A stretch of 64,000 nucleotides of DNA from Clostridium saccharobutylicum DSM 13864 (GCF_000473995.1 NC_022571.1:4805416-4869415), one strand, 5' to 3'. Shown: positions 1-8,850, counted from the first letter of the stretch. The notes: a model not told the origin generated them from the sequence alone. Program-made: numbers and translations.

Positions 1-649
1 TAACTATGTTTGATGCAATTATAATTGGATCCACGCCTTTTTCTGGTCTAGCTGCATGACTTCCTACACCAGTAATTTTAATTTCAAATCTATCTACAGC
101 CGCAGTTACAGGTCCTGATTTTATCCCCATAATCCCAACCTCTGCGTCAGGTACATTATGTAATCCAAAAATTACATCTACATCATCTAAAACTCCTGTA
201 TCTATAATTTTCTTAGCACCTTCTCCAATTTCTTCTGCTGGTTGAAATATGAATCTAACTGTACCAATTAAAGATGGTTGATACTTTTTAACTAAATAAG
301 CAGCACCCAAAATTGCAGCTGTATGAAAATCATGACCACAAGCATGCATTTTTCCATCTATTTTTGACTTATACGAAAGGTTTGTTTCTTCCAAAATAGG
401 TAAAGCATCTATATCACATCTAATAGCCACTACTGGTCCATTAGGATTTCCTTTTACTTCTGCTACCAATCCTGTTTTTAATGGTAAATTAAGAACCTCA
501 ATCCCTACTTCTGCTAGTAATTGTTTTATCATTTTTGTAGTTTCAAATTCCTCATTTGGTAATTCAGGATATTGATGTAACTTACGATATACACCTATTA
601 ACTCATCATTTAACGTTTCTATTATTGACAATAATTTTTTATTAACCAT
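1..649 (-). CDS. M20 family metallo-amidohydrolase (3' end outside window)
   Basis: Partial gene: the start codon is inside the window and the C-terminus runs off the left edge after about 216 codons. The minus strand reads MVNKKLLSIIETLND and contains the M20 signatures RCDIDALP (about residues 77-84), CGHD (104-107) and QPAEE (136-140), which supply metal ligands and the general base in the aminoacylase / hippurate hydrolase / N-acetyl-diaminopimelate deacetylase group. These enzymes hydrolyse N-acyl amino acids or small peptides in the cytoplasm. The ATG follows a GGGGG ribosome-binding site by about 6 nt, and a near-consensus sigma-A promoter lies 30 bp upstream. Substrate cannot be told from this half. 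Confidence 0.9.
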   Translation of the reverse strand, partial: MVNKKLLSIIETLNDELIGVYRKLHQYPELPNEEFETTKMIKQLLAEVGIEVLNLPLKTGLVAEVKGNPNGPVVAIRCDIDALPILEETNLSYKSKIDGKMHACGHDFHTAAILGAAYLVKKYQPSLIGTVRFIFQPAEEIGEGAKKIIDTGVLDDVDVIFGLHNVPDAEVGIMGIKSGPVTAAVDRFEIKITGVGSHAARPEKGVDPIIIASNIV

Positions 650-676
650 ATTAATCCCCCTTAATTTATTGTTTAA

Positions 677-704
677 ATTATAGCATCCATCTATATTGTG
701 TCAA
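677..704 (-). promoter_or_regulatory. Sigma-A promoter of the M20 amidohydrolase
   Basis: On the minus strand TTGACA (699-704) and TATAAT (677-682) are separated by 16 bp, both boxes perfect consensus. Predicted transcription start is near 670, giving a leader of about 20 nt before the GGGGG ribosome-binding site. Confidence 0.8.
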
Positions 705-1040
705 TACAAATTGACTAATAATTTCTTGGTTTATATAGATAAAGCACATTAAAACTTACACTTGCGTAATAGCTAACTGAAATCATATATATATTTTCAT
801 TATAGATAACACCCTAAATTTATTAAATAGCATTTCTAATTTTTAGTGTAATCTTATTACTAAAATTTATTAAGTGCATATATATTGCACAAATAAGTGA
901 ATATTATATATTATAATTATTCACTTAAATCATAGAACAAAGTTCTGAGCCACTTTTAATTAACTTTTTTAACATTTAGTACTATCATTAATGATTGATA
1001 TCACTATGTGTCAAACATCAAATTTTTATAGTTTTTAGAC
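705..1040. other. AT-rich intergenic stretch, nothing recognised
   Basis: No open frame with a ribosome-binding site and no strong hairpin is visible between the promoter of the amidohydrolase and the terminator of the CPBP gene. Confidence 0.5.
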
Positions 1041-1089
1041 ATAAAAAAGAGATTAGATAGTGTTGTTATAAAAAAACATCTAATCTCTT
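1041..1089 (-). terminator. Intrinsic terminator downstream of the CPBP protease gene
   Basis: A 12-bp perfect stem (1047-1058 with 1078-1089, core GAGATTAGAT) around a 19-nt loop is followed on the minus strand by a T run (1041-1048). Confidence 0.75.
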
Positions 1090-1150
1090 CAAAATTCATT
1101 TCCATAATATCTTTTTCTTTCTCCATGAATTCAGTTTTATCTACTATATA

Positions 1151-1248
1151 TTAGGCACATTAAAAAAATAGCAAGTTACTTTTCTTCCTTGCCTGATGAA
1201 AGATATCTATAGCAACTTTAGACTTATTATTTGTTTTAATGTACCTTA
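1151..1248. repeat. AGGCACAT palindromic repeat, short full copy
   Basis: Left end AGGCACATTAAAAAAATAG, right end TTATTTGTTTTAATGTACCT, with inner arms around CTTGCCTGATGAAAG. The right end stops 12 bp from the stop codon of the CPBP gene, so the copy sits in its 3' untranslated region ahead of the terminator. Confidence 0.75.
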
Positions 1249-1258
1249 CTTACTATCT

Positions 1259-2293
1259 CTAACTGATTTTAAATAAATTAGTTAGAAACATAATTCCTCC
1301 AACTAATAACATATAAAATACTATATAAACTCTTGCCCATCCACTACTAAAAGCGTATGCAACTTTTTTATAAGTCTTTAATATATTTGTATTTTCTCTA
1401 ATTGTTTCAATAAAGTCTTTGCTGTATCTAACAACAAATAATACAAATAACACAATTCCACCAAAAAAATATACAGCTGAAATTGAATGTTCTAATATTG
1501 GCATTTTCAATAATGATATACCAGCTAACATAAATGTTATTGTATTATTGAATATATGAGCTATTATTGAAGCTACAACAGACTTAGATTTAATAGCAAT
1601 AAATCCTAATACAATTCCCATTAATACCGGATTTACAAATTGAACCAAGTTTAAATGAAACATTGAAAATAGAATTGAAGATACAATAATAGCAGTTAAA
1701 TTTCCATACTTCTGCATACTCTTTAGTATAAAACCCCTAAATATAATTTCTTCTAAAACTGGTCCAACAACACATACATATGCTAAAAACAATATCAAGT
1801 AACCCGTTTGTGTTGGCATACTAAAATCTGGTTCAGGTATTTTAATTCCTCCAGCATTAAAAAGAGTTGAGTATATTTGATATATTATACTTGAAATCAT
1901 ACCTGTACCTATGCAAGAAACTGTCCCTAAAAGTACAAATAACTTAGGTGATTTAATTTTGCATAACATATCTTTTCTTATTCTTATAGTTGTAGTTTTT
2001 AATGCTATTAATATAGCTATAATGTCAGCAATTATACATGGAAGATACCCCATCATGAAATTATATGCATCTTTAGAAATTCCTAATATATTTTCTGCTT
2101 CAACATTACTGGTCATAGTAACCCCTAATTGTTTTGCTTTAAATCTAATTCCAAATATAATTAAGCTGCCTATTCCATATGTGCACAAAGATAGGATAAG
2201 AAGTATTCTTGCACAATTTCCACCAGTTTTCTTTATATCTTTTTTTAATCTTAACCGTCTAATAGCAATTTCTTCTTGAAAATCATTTATCAT
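1259..2293 (-). CDS. CPBP family intramembrane metalloprotease
   Basis: A 344-residue polytopic membrane protein with about eight hydrophobic segments. The CPBP/Abi (Rce1-type) motifs are all present: EExxxR as E181-E182-R186 in VLEEIIFRGF, a histidine at 213 (FSMFHLN), and HxxxN at 246-250 (AHIFNN). The family includes CAAX-type prenyl proteases and bacterial proteins linked to bacteriocin self-immunity; the substrate here is unknown. No bacteriocin gene is adjacent. The initiation region is weak (GATAAGAT rather than GGAGG), and a TATAAT box lies about 110 bp upstream near 2415, so the gene is probably monocistronic. Confidence 0.88.
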   Translation of the reverse strand: MINDFQEEIAIRRLRLKKDIKKTGGNCARILLILSLCTYGIGSLIIFGIRFKAKQLGVTMTSNVEAENILGISKDAYNFMMGYLPCIIADIIAILIALKTTTIRIRKDMLCKIKSPKLFVLLGTVSCIGTGMISSIIYQIYSTLFNAGGIKIPEPDFSMPTQTGYLILFLAYVCVVGPVLEEIIFRGFILKSMQKYGNLTAIIVSSILFSMFHLNLVQFVNPVLMGIVLGFIAIKSKSVVASIIAHIFNNTITFMLAGISLLKMPILEHSISAVYFFGGIVLFVLFVVRYSKDFIETIRENTNILKTYKKVAYAFSSGWARVYIVFYMLLVGGIMFLTNLFKIS

Positions 2294-2459
2294 ATCTTAT
2301 CTTTCAATTATGTTACTGAAAACTTATAAATTACTATTTGCTTTACAGTAACTATCTCCTTTCTTATAATAACAAACATAACTACTTATATAAACGTACA
2401 TTCATATATTTAATTATTATATCATACTAAATATTTATTCTAAAAATTAACTTTATATA

Positions 2460-3236
2460 TTACAAATATAATTTATATATATCCTCTCTTCTATCATCTT
2501 TTATATTAAATTTATTTCTAATTTCATTAATTTTTTCTAAACTAAGTTCTCTAACAATAAGTTCTTCTTTACACATTATTTCATTTAAGACATCCCCATT
2601 TGGATCTACAAATATTGATGCACCATTATACTCTAAACCATCGCTTTGTCCCACTCTATTTATTCCAATTATATAGCATTGATTTTCTATAGCTCTTGCT
2701 TTTAACAATGTTAACCAATGATTTTCTCTTGACTTAGGCCAATTTGCAGCTACTGTTATTATCTCGGATTGTTTCGATGCAATTTGAAATATTTCTGGAA
2801 ATCTTAAATCATAACAAATAAAAGGTGCTATGTTACACTCTTCTATTTTACAACTAGATATAGTATTGCCTTTATAAAAATTAATATCTTCCCTTGCATA
2901 TGAAAAAGGATGTATTTTAATATATTCAAGCAATACATTACCTTCTTTAGAAATAAAAACATATTTATTTTTTCCCTTTTTATTGTCCTTTATTGCAAAT
3001 CCAATTCCTATGTTAATATTACTGTTTATAGCCAAATTCCTAAGCCATTTTATTATTATGTCTTCTGAGTCTAATAACTTATCTATATCCATTATAAAGC
3101 CTGTTAAAGTCATTTCTGGAAATAGAATTAGTTGAACTTTTCTTTCCATTGCTCTTTTTATAAATTCTTCGACCTTATTCATATTTTTATTCATATCTTC
3201 CCAAAAAACGTTAATTTGAGCAAGCCCTATTATCAT
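2460..3236 (-). CDS. Carbon-nitrogen hydrolase (nitrilase superfamily, YafV/omega-amidase-like)
   Basis: 258 residues, the usual length of a single nitrilase domain. The Glu-Lys-Cys triad is visible: E41 in LFPEMTLTGF, K107 in EYIKIHPF and C141 in FICYDLRFPEIF. The cysteine motif CYDLRFPE resembles the Nit2/YafV branch, which hydrolyses alpha-ketoglutaramate-type omega-amides in metabolite repair; assignment to that reaction is inference from motif similarity. The ATG is preceded by a GGGGGCG ribosome-binding site. It stands alone, with an AGGCACAT repeat copy upstream. Confidence 0.88.
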   Translation of the reverse strand: MIIGLAQINVFWEDMNKNMNKVEEFIKRAMERKVQLILFPEMTLTGFIMDIDKLLDSEDIIIKWLRNLAINSNINIGIGFAIKDNKKGKNKYVFISKEGNVLLEYIKIHPFSYAREDINFYKGNTISSCKIEECNIAPFICYDLRFPEIFQIASKQSEIITVAANWPKSRENHWLTLLKARAIENQCYIIGINRVGQSDGLEYNGASIFVDPNGDVLNEIMCKEELIVRELSLEKINEIRNKFNIKDDRREDIYKLYL

Positions 3237-3290
3237 ATAATCGCCCCCTTTAAAATTATATATCTATTTATATATTTATTCTTGTAACTT

Positions 3291-3454
3291 TAGGCACATG
3301 AAAGAAAATAAAAAAATTTAAAATAATATGATTATTTTTCATCACACAAGGAAATAAATTGGTATCATAACATGCCTATTATGGTAAGCTATTGACATAG
3401 CATGATAGAAAATAAGCTTAGTAGTAGATGTATTTGTTATTTTTTTGAATATAC
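3291..3454. repeat. AGGCACAT palindromic repeat, degenerate full-length copy
   Basis: Left end AGGCACATGAAAGAAAATAA, right end TTTGTTATTTTTTTGAATATAC. Inner arms are diverged but keep CATGCCTATTATGG, an approximation to the conserved centre of the family. It lies between the start of the nitrilase gene and the 3' region of the tautomerase gene. Confidence 0.65.
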
Positions 3455-3490
3455 ATAAGCCATATGAAGGAGTATAAAAAGTCAATTTAA

Positions 3491-3537
3491 AAATAAAAAG
3501 CCATCTCAAAACTTATGTTTTAGCTTTAAGATAGCTT
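3491..3537 (-). terminator. Intrinsic terminator downstream of the MIF-like gene
   Basis: On the minus strand AAGCTATCT pairs with AGATGGCTT (one G-T wobble) around an A/T-rich inner stem AAAAC/GTTTT, followed by TTTTTATTTTT. Confidence 0.65.
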
Positions 3538-3617
3538 CCCTGCCATAACTCAGACTTTAAATAAAAAGCAACAACGCAGTATTCTGCTTTTCATTTTTTC
3601 TTTATTTAAATTTTTAT

Positions 3618-3962
3618 TTAAAAGTTTTGTCCGTTCCAACCCCAATTTTCGACTTCTTCATATTTAACATATATCTTATCTTTAGGAATTTGTAATTCTT
3701 CCTCATATATTATGCAAATTGCTTTTGTTAGCATATCATAAGATTCCTTACTTGCTTTACCCAATATTTTTACTTCTACAAAAGCACCTTTTTCTAATTT
3801 TTCACCGCCAAAATAAAGTGAATATTCATCTTCAAAACCAACCATTAAAAATTTTTCACTTTTTCCTGGAATTAGTTCTATTGATTCTCCTAATCTTTTC
3901 TTTATAATTTCTTCTTTCTCACTTGAAATTTTTACACTTACCTTAGATCCTATAAATGGCAT
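3618..3962 (-). CDS. MIF-superfamily (tautomerase-like) protein
   Basis: 114 residues from the chosen ATG. Family proteins use the N-terminal proline left after Met removal as catalytic base; the second residue here is Pro (MPFIGSKVSV) and the C-terminal half ends with KYEEVENWGWNGQNF, matching the MIF-type end around the WN motif. A LYFGG segment fits the central strand. A longer in-frame ATG 36 nt upstream would bury the catalytic proline and falls inside a repeat copy; AAGGGG lies at good spacing before MPF, so that start is preferred. Physiological substrate in clostridia is unknown; phenylpyruvate tautomerase activity is inferred from the family. Confidence 0.85.
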   Translation of the reverse strand: MPFIGSKVSVKISSEKEEIIKKRLGESIELIPGKSEKFLMVGFEDEYSLYFGGEKLEKGAFVEVKILGKASKESYDMLTKAICIIYEEELQIPKDKIYVKYEEVENWGWNGQNF

Positions 3963-3989
3963 ATTATAATCCCCTTTCTTATTGTCTTT

Positions 3990-4024
3990 AAGGCACATTT
4001 TAAAAAATAATAAGTCATGTGCCT
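3990..4024. repeat. AGGCACAT palindromic repeat, minimal copy
   Basis: The two ends are almost joined: AAGGCACATTTTAAAAAATAA followed by TAAGTCATGTGCCT. It lies 28 bp upstream of the tautomerase ATG, leaving the ribosome-binding site intact. Confidence 0.65.
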
Positions 4025-4185
4025 AAATATCTTCTGTACATAAACCAAATTGTTCCATAATACTTTCATTATATCATATTATTATTATTTCATATCAAAA
4101 AAAATAACAACAAATATCCTAGTATTTTTCTTTTAATAATTAGATATGTTTTAAAATATACAATAATAATTTATTTTAACTCAAA

Positions 4186-5385
4186 TTACTTATATGCTTT
4201 TAAACATAAATTAATTAAAATACATAATAATGCAATGCCAATCATAACAGGAATAGTTATACCTACTATAGAATTAAATTGCATTAATATTCTATACGCA
4301 AATACTCCAATAATCCATATAATAATATTCTTTATGTCAACCACATTTTTTTCCTCAATTGATTTTTTATTAAATATAAAATAATCAGTTATTGAAATTG
4401 CAAATAATGGTGCAAAAACTGATCCTATTAAATATAGAAAATCTTCATATTGATCTATAGAAACAACTATTGATAATATTATTCCTAATCCACATACAAT
4501 TAAACCTGCAGTTTTTTCATTTATACATTTATTTATGTTAGTAAAACTTACTCCTGCAGAATATGCATCTAAAAAAGTTGTAGTTACTGTTGAAAAAATG
4601 ACAATAATAAGTGCTATTGTTCCAAGTCCAGCTGAAAGTAAAATACCAGATATATCTGAAGTACCAGCATATAAAGATGCTCCAAGGCCAATGATAAACA
4701 TAAAAGTACTACCAATGCAATATCCTAATGCACTTGCTAATGTACCCGCTTTTTCAGATTTTAAATTCTTAGTATAATCTGAAATAAGTGGAATCCATGA
4801 TAATGCCATAGTTACATTAAGTTCTACTGCTGTGCCAAAATTTAACGTCTCTCCTTCAAATCCACCCGCACCTACATTGGCTGTATTATTTGTAAATACT
4901 ATAAAGCCAAGCACTATAGTTGATAAAAACAGTGCAGCTACTGCTACAGTATTTATTTTAGATAGGCTTTTTACTCCAACACCTATCCATAAAGCAATTA
5001 ATGCTCCAATAATAATACACCATACCGTTTCGTTCTGAAAATTAAATAATTGCATAGAAACTGCATCTAATGCCTTTGAACCATTGATAATCATAACTGC
5101 AGTCCAACCTAATAGTTGTACAATATTTAATATAGAAAATAAAAATGAACCATATTTTCCAAATGAAATTCTAGTTGATTCTATTGAAGATAATTTGCTT
5201 TGAGCACCTATAATACCACATAAATAAAGTATAACACCTCCAATAGTATGTCCTATCAAAATAGCAGCTATTCCTTGGCTTAATCCTAAAGGTGCTAATA
5301 GCGCTCCCGTCAATATTTCAGCAATAGAAATTGCTGCACCAAGCCATAAGATAAATTGACTTGAATTCGAAGTCTTATTTTCCAT
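4186..5385 (-). CDS. cytX: Hydroxymethylpyrimidine permease CytX (cytosine permease family)
   Basis: 399 residues with about twelve transmembrane segments, typical of the nucleobase:cation symporter-1 family. The N-terminal GAAISIAEILTGALLAPLG segment is characteristic of its first helix. Assignment to hydroxymethylpyrimidine, the thiamin pyrimidine precursor, rests mainly on context: a TPP riboswitch and terminator lie directly upstream. Family knowledge: CytX is a recurrent TPP-regulated member of the NCS1 family. The gene is monocistronic. Cytosine transport is the alternative, but would not explain the riboswitch. Confidence 0.88.
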   Translation of the reverse strand: MENKTSNSSQFILWLGAAISIAEILTGALLAPLGLSQGIAAILIGHTIGGVILYLCGIIGAQSKLSSIESTRISFGKYGSFLFSILNIVQLLGWTAVMIINGSKALDAVSMQLFNFQNETVWCIIIGALIALWIGVGVKSLSKINTVAVAALFLSTIVLGFIVFTNNTANVGAGGFEGETLNFGTAVELNVTMALSWIPLISDYTKNLKSEKAGTLASALGYCIGSTFMFIIGLGASLYAGTSDISGILLSAGLGTIALIIVIFSTVTTTFLDAYSAGVSFTNINKCINEKTAGLIVCGLGIILSIVVSIDQYEDFLYLIGSVFAPLFAISITDYFIFNKKSIEEKNVVDIKNIIIWIIGVFAYRILMQFNSIVGITIPVMIGIALLCILINLCLKAYK

Positions 5386-5402
5386 AATCTTCTCCCTTAC
5401 AA

Positions 5403-5438
5403 TAAAAAAATGAGATATACCAAAATAGCATATCTCAT
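5403..5438 (-). terminator. Riboswitch-controlled terminator in the cytX leader
   Basis: TGAGATAT (5411-5418) pairs with ATATCTCA (5430-5437); on the minus strand the stem is followed by seven T. It lies between the TPP aptamer and the cytX start, so ligand binding should favour termination. Confidence 0.8.
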
Positions 5439-5485
5439 CAAATAATAAATAAGAAATTAAACATCTCTCATTAAATAATCATAAG

Positions 5486-5578
5486 TTAGATTCCCTACGT
5501 TGGCATTATCCAAATCAGGTTTAAAGGGTTAAAGCTACATTTTACTTACTCTCAGCCTGCATGTGCAAGCTCCCCTGT
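5486..5578 (-). promoter_or_regulatory. TPP riboswitch (THI element)
   Basis: The minus strand carries the conserved aptamer elements in order: GGGG at the 5' side, GGCTGAGAG, ACCCTTT, AACCTGATTTGGATAATGCC and the closing CGTAGGGAA. These match the thiamine pyrophosphate aptamer at nearly every invariant position. With the following hairpin-T run it forms an OFF switch for cytX. Confidence 0.95.
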
Positions 5579-5585
5579 GTTTTTT

Positions 5586-5614
5586 ATTTTATAATAATTC
5601 ATAATTGATTTCAA
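5586..5614 (-). promoter_or_regulatory. Putative promoter of the TPP riboswitch-cytX transcript
   Basis: On the minus strand TTGAAA (5609-5614) and TAAAAT (5586-5591) are 17 bp apart, which would start transcription at about 5579, the exact 5' boundary of the aptamer. Confidence 0.55.
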
Positions 5615-5635
5615 GTTATTTATTTTCATGTGCCT
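5612..5635. repeat. AGGCACAT repeat, isolated right terminus
   Basis: TTATTTATTTTCATGTGCCT abuts the AI-2E-type transporter gene; the terminal T is the first plus-strand base of its stop (TGA). No matching left end is found nearby, and the cytX promoter -35 box overlaps the inner edge. Confidence 0.6.
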
Positions 5636-6666
5636 CAATCATTTTTATTATTGCCATAAGATATTCCAACTATATCTAAAATAAACATGAAAACAGGAAT
5701 TCCAATAATTAGTCCCCAAACACCTGCAATATGTTCCGATACTAAAAGTATAACTAAGGTATAAAATATAGGTAGCTTTGTCTTTGAAGACATTAATTTT
5801 GGATTTAATATATACGCTTCAAATGCGTGAAGTAAAGCAATTAATCCAAGAACATAAAAAACATGAGGTAATCCACCATTATTAAAAGCTACTATACTTA
5901 AAGGTACTAATGATACTATTACTCCAGCCACAGGAATAAGACCAAGTAACATTACCATTACACCAAATCCTAATAAATGCGGAAATCCTATTATAGATAA
6001 TCCTATAGTTGAAAGCACACCATTTATAATAGCAATAACAATTTGTACTTCAATAACTTTACCAAAAGAGAAAACAAACTTTTTTCCAAAGAATTCAACT
6101 TCCTCATATAATATATTAATTTTACTATTTTTAAATTTATGCGTAAATTGCATTATTTCATCCTTTTGAATTAAGAAAAAAATACTTAAAACTAAAGAAA
6201 TAATTATATTAATTCCTAATTTGCTTATATTTGTTATTGAATGCATTATGTAATTTATGCCTTCTGCTGAAAAAATAGTTGAGTAAACTTTATCTAATCT
6301 TTCTTTTATTAAATTAGTAATCTCATTATGTCCTAAATTTCCATATAACTCATGTACCTGCATAATTACCTGAGTTAACTGTTTAATAACCATTGGTAAA
6401 AAGTCTATTAATATAATAAATATTACAGACGTTAAAAGTAACGAAACTATAACAACCATGAATTTATAATTTATTCTTATTTTCCCATCAAATTCTTGAA
6501 TTAAATGTTTTGAAATACTATGAATTAGATATGTAAATACAAAAGTTAATAGCATTAAATTTATCATATCCTGCATTACATAGAAAAATATAAGTAATAC
6601 TAATAAGGTTATAAGTCTCTTAAAAGATCTTTTTTTATAAATTTGAATCATATCTGACATTATCAT
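5635..6666 (-). CDS. AI-2E family transporter
   Basis: 343 residues with the typical layout of this family: two N-terminal membrane segments, a soluble region around 90-150, and five or more C-terminal segments including GFPHLLGFGVMVMLLGLIPVAG and the end motif GLIIGIPVFMFILDIV. Family members include the autoinducer-2 exporter TqsA and sodium/proton antiporters, so function cannot be fixed by sequence. Two Met codons lie at the start (MIMSDM). The stop codon TGA is formed at the boundary with the AGGCACAT repeat end. Confidence 0.85.
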   Translation of the reverse strand: MIMSDMIQIYKKRSFKRLITLLVLLIFFYVMQDMINLMLLTFVFTYLIHSISKHLIQEFDGKIRINYKFMVVIVSLLLTSVIFIILIDFLPMVIKQLTQVIMQVHELYGNLGHNEITNLIKERLDKVYSTIFSAEGINYIMHSITNISKLGINIIISLVLSIFFLIQKDEIMQFTHKFKNSKINILYEEVEFFGKKFVFSFGKVIEVQIVIAIINGVLSTIGLSIIGFPHLLGFGVMVMLLGLIPVAGVIVSLVPLSIVAFNNGGLPHVFYVLGLIALLHAFEAYILNPKLMSSKTKLPIFYTLVILLVSEHIAGVWGLIIGIPVFMFILDIVGISYGNNKND

Positions 6667-6875
6667 TACTCCTCATATACTGTTTTTTCTTTCAATTAAT
6701 TTAACGTATATTGAAATTTATAAAACAATTAATTATCTATTTTATAAATATTAAATCAATCATAATATAGTTTTTACGAATCTTTGCCAATATTAAATTT
6801 ATCATATAATAAATCATAACATAATTATGCATTAAATTGTGAATTAATTGTAAATAAAAACTTATTTATAAAGAA

Positions 6876-6900
6876 AAAGGGTGAGATATAGACTCACTCC
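6876..6900 (-). terminator. Probable terminator of rlmD
   Basis: GTGAG (6881-6885) pairs with CTCAC (6893-6897), extended imperfectly by GG/CC, followed on the minus strand by CTTTTTCTTTA. Confidence 0.6.
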
Positions 6901-6916
6901 TAATAATTCATTAATG

Positions 6917-8281
6917 CTATTTTTTTTCTATCTTTGCAACACATTCTATATGTTTTGTCATAGGAAACATATCAACCGGTTGAACTTCTAAAGTTTCATA
7001 TCCTAATTTCTCTAAGTGTTTTAAATCCCTTGCCAATGTACTTGGATCACATGATACATAAACAATTCTTTTTGGCTTTGCATCTCCTATAGCATTCAAT
7101 AATTTAGTATCACAACCTTTTCTCGGTGGATCTACGACTATTATATCTGGTTTAATTCCATCTTGTATAATTCTAGGAATTACTTCTTCTGATTTTCCTA
7201 CATAAAATTCAGAATTAGTCACTTCATTTTTCTTAGCATTTTCTTTGGCATTTTCTATTGCCTGTTCCACTATTTCAACGCCATATACTTTCTTAGCCTT
7301 TTGCGATAAAAACAATGTTATTGTACCTGTACCACAATACGCATCAAATACAATTTCATTTCCAGTTAAATCTGCATATTCTAAAGCTTTATTGTAAAGT
7401 ACTTCTGTTTGATTTGGATTAACTTGAAAAAATGATAATGGAGATATATTAAACTTATATTGTCCTATATAATCAGATATATAATCTTCCCCCCATAGTG
7501 TAGTACATTTTTCACCAAGAACCAAATTAGTATCTTTGTGATTTACATTTTGAATTACACTCTTTAAGTTTTTAATTTTTAACTTTAATTCATCTATTAA
7601 TTCATCCTTATGATTAATTTTCTTATCTGTAGTAACTAATACAATCATTACTTCATTAGTTTTAAATCCCTTTCTTATCATTATATGCCTAAGCAAGCCC
7701 TGCTTATAGAAATCTCCATCCTTTTTGGCTGGTAATATAGAATATTTCTCCATCCAATTTCTTATTATTTCTATTATATTATCATCTTCTTCACTAAGAA
7801 GTAAGCAAGAATCTACATTAATTATCTCATGAGTTTTTTCACTAAAAAAACCTATAGTAATTTTTCCATCTACTAATCCAACTGGAAGTTGAACTTTATT
7901 TCTATATCCATATGCTTCTTTAACTCCTAATGGATATTTTACTAATTTATCATCCAATCCTGCAATTTTTCTTATACAATCTTTAACTCTGTCAAATTTA
8001 AAATCTAATTGACCATTATAACTTAAATGCTCTAATGTGCATCCTCCACATTTTTCATAATTAGGACAATCTGGTTCTCTTCTTTCATCACATCTATCAA
8101 TTACTTCAATAAGCTTTCCATAAGCATAATTCTTCTTAACTTTAACTATTTTAACCTTTACTTTTTCATTTTTTAATGCACCTGGTATAAATATAGGATA
8201 CCCATCTATTTTAGCAACACCTTCACCTTCATATCCTAAAGATTTAACCTCTACAATATATTCCTTTTTTTCTTCTAACAC
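6917..8281 (-). CDS. rlmD: 23S rRNA (uracil(1939)-C(5))-methyltransferase RlmD
   Basis: 454 residues from the chosen GTG. An N-terminal TRAM domain (about 1-60) is followed by a four-cysteine iron-sulfur motif (CDERREPDCPNYEKCGGC), then the SAM-dependent TrmA/RumA domain with DAYCGTGTITLFLS, the DPPRKGCD motif and the catalytic-cysteine region VSCDPSTLARD near the C-terminus. It methylates U1939 or a neighbouring uridine of 23S rRNA; low-GC Gram-positive paralogues differ in target site. The start is GTG, 9 nt after GGA of GAAGGA; an upstream in-frame TTG at 8302 has no ribosome-binding site. A long structured leader lies upstream. Confidence 0.9.
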   Translation of the reverse strand: MLEEKKEYIVEVKSLGYEGEGVAKIDGYPIFIPGALKNEKVKVKIVKVKKNYAYGKLIEVIDRCDERREPDCPNYEKCGGCTLEHLSYNGQLDFKFDRVKDCIRKIAGLDDKLVKYPLGVKEAYGYRNKVQLPVGLVDGKITIGFFSEKTHEIINVDSCLLLSEEDDNIIEIIRNWMEKYSILPAKKDGDFYKQGLLRHIMIRKGFKTNEVMIVLVTTDKKINHKDELIDELKLKIKNLKSVIQNVNHKDTNLVLGEKCTTLWGEDYISDYIGQYKFNISPLSFFQVNPNQTEVLYNKALEYADLTGNEIVFDAYCGTGTITLFLSQKAKKVYGVEIVEQAIENAKENAKKNEVTNSEFYVGKSEEVIPRIIQDGIKPDIIVVDPPRKGCDTKLLNAIGDAKPKRIVYVSCDPSTLARDLKHLEKLGYETLEVQPVDMFPMTKHIECVAKIEKK

Positions 8282-8504
8282 ATATACACATCCTTCGTTC
8301 AAAATTAATTTACTTAGCTATTTTTACACGTATAAAAAAGTAATTAACATCATCACTTATTATTTTGAATACACACTATTAACATAAAATTTATATAAGT
8401 CTAGTCAAAGAGTACAGTATAACTTTATAGATATAAAGTCTTTAATTTGCTTGAATACTACTAATGAAATTATAACATAGCGCATTTAATTTTTTAATTA
8501 TATT

Positions 8505-8570
8505 ATCTTTCTTTTAGATAGAAGAATATCTGTTTCGCAAACTGTATTTTCTATCCTATCTAAAAGTTAT
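8505..8570 (-). promoter_or_regulatory. Structured leader hairpin upstream of rlmD
   Basis: An 11-bp perfect stem (CTTTTAGATAG at 8511-8521 with CTATCTAAAAG at 8556-8566) encloses a 34-nt loop that contains the small hairpin GTTTCGCAAAC. No T run follows on either strand, so it is not a simple terminator. It lies about 230 nt ahead of the rlmD start. Confidence 0.5.
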
Positions 8571-8600
8571 CCACGAATTTTTAATTTATTATAATTTTCT
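8561..8600. repeat. Direct repeat copy A (AAAAGTTATCCA... module)
   Basis: Shares about 35 of 40 positions with 8818-8856. Both copies contain AAAGTTATCCA on the plus strand and, on the minus strand, AATTATAATAAATTAAAA, which includes a perfect TATAAT (8588-8593 here). Each copy directly follows, on the minus strand, a terminator T run. Confidence 0.7.
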
Positions 8601-8626
8601 AAAAAAAATAGCACCTTTCGGTGCCA
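8600..8626 (-). terminator. Strong intrinsic terminator without an upstream gene
   Basis: Minus strand: GCACC-GAAA-GGTGC stem with a GNRA tetraloop, followed by TATTTTTTTT. The nearest upstream coding sequence on this strand (pyk) has its own terminator at 8861-8902, so this one ends a separate transcript. Confidence 0.8.
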
Positions 8627-8850
8627 ATACAGAATCAGTTGCCATTTAATTCCATACCTACTAAATAAGTATTCCGCTTTAAGTGCGATAATATACATTA
8701 TATATTAAATATGCCCAAAATAAATGTTAATTTTTTGTTAACATTTATTTCAGAAACAATTTATCTAACTATATAATCAAAAAACTCTACTTACAAACTA
8801 TATATTTCTTCACTTTATAAAAGTTATCCATAGATTTTAATTTATTATAA
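8600..8850 (-). ncRNA. Candidate small RNA between the pyk and rlmD regions
   Basis: The minus-strand interval begins at a TATAAT-containing repeat module (copy B) and ends at a strong terminator with a GAAA tetraloop, with no ORF carrying a ribosome-binding site. A perfect internal hairpin AAATAAATGTTAA / TTAACATTTATTT lies at about 8717-8751. I do not recognise the RNA. It could instead be a long leader with an attenuator for rlmD. Confidence 0.35.

Noticed and set aside
1911..2279. 122-codon plus-strand frame opposite the CPBP gene
   Set aside because: Antisense shadow of a well-supported gene; no ribosome-binding site or family motif.
8561..8832. Replication origin suggested by two DnaA-box-like words
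   Set aside because: Only two imperfect boxes, part of a duplicated module, and no dnaA/dnaN or AT-rich unwinding element nearby.
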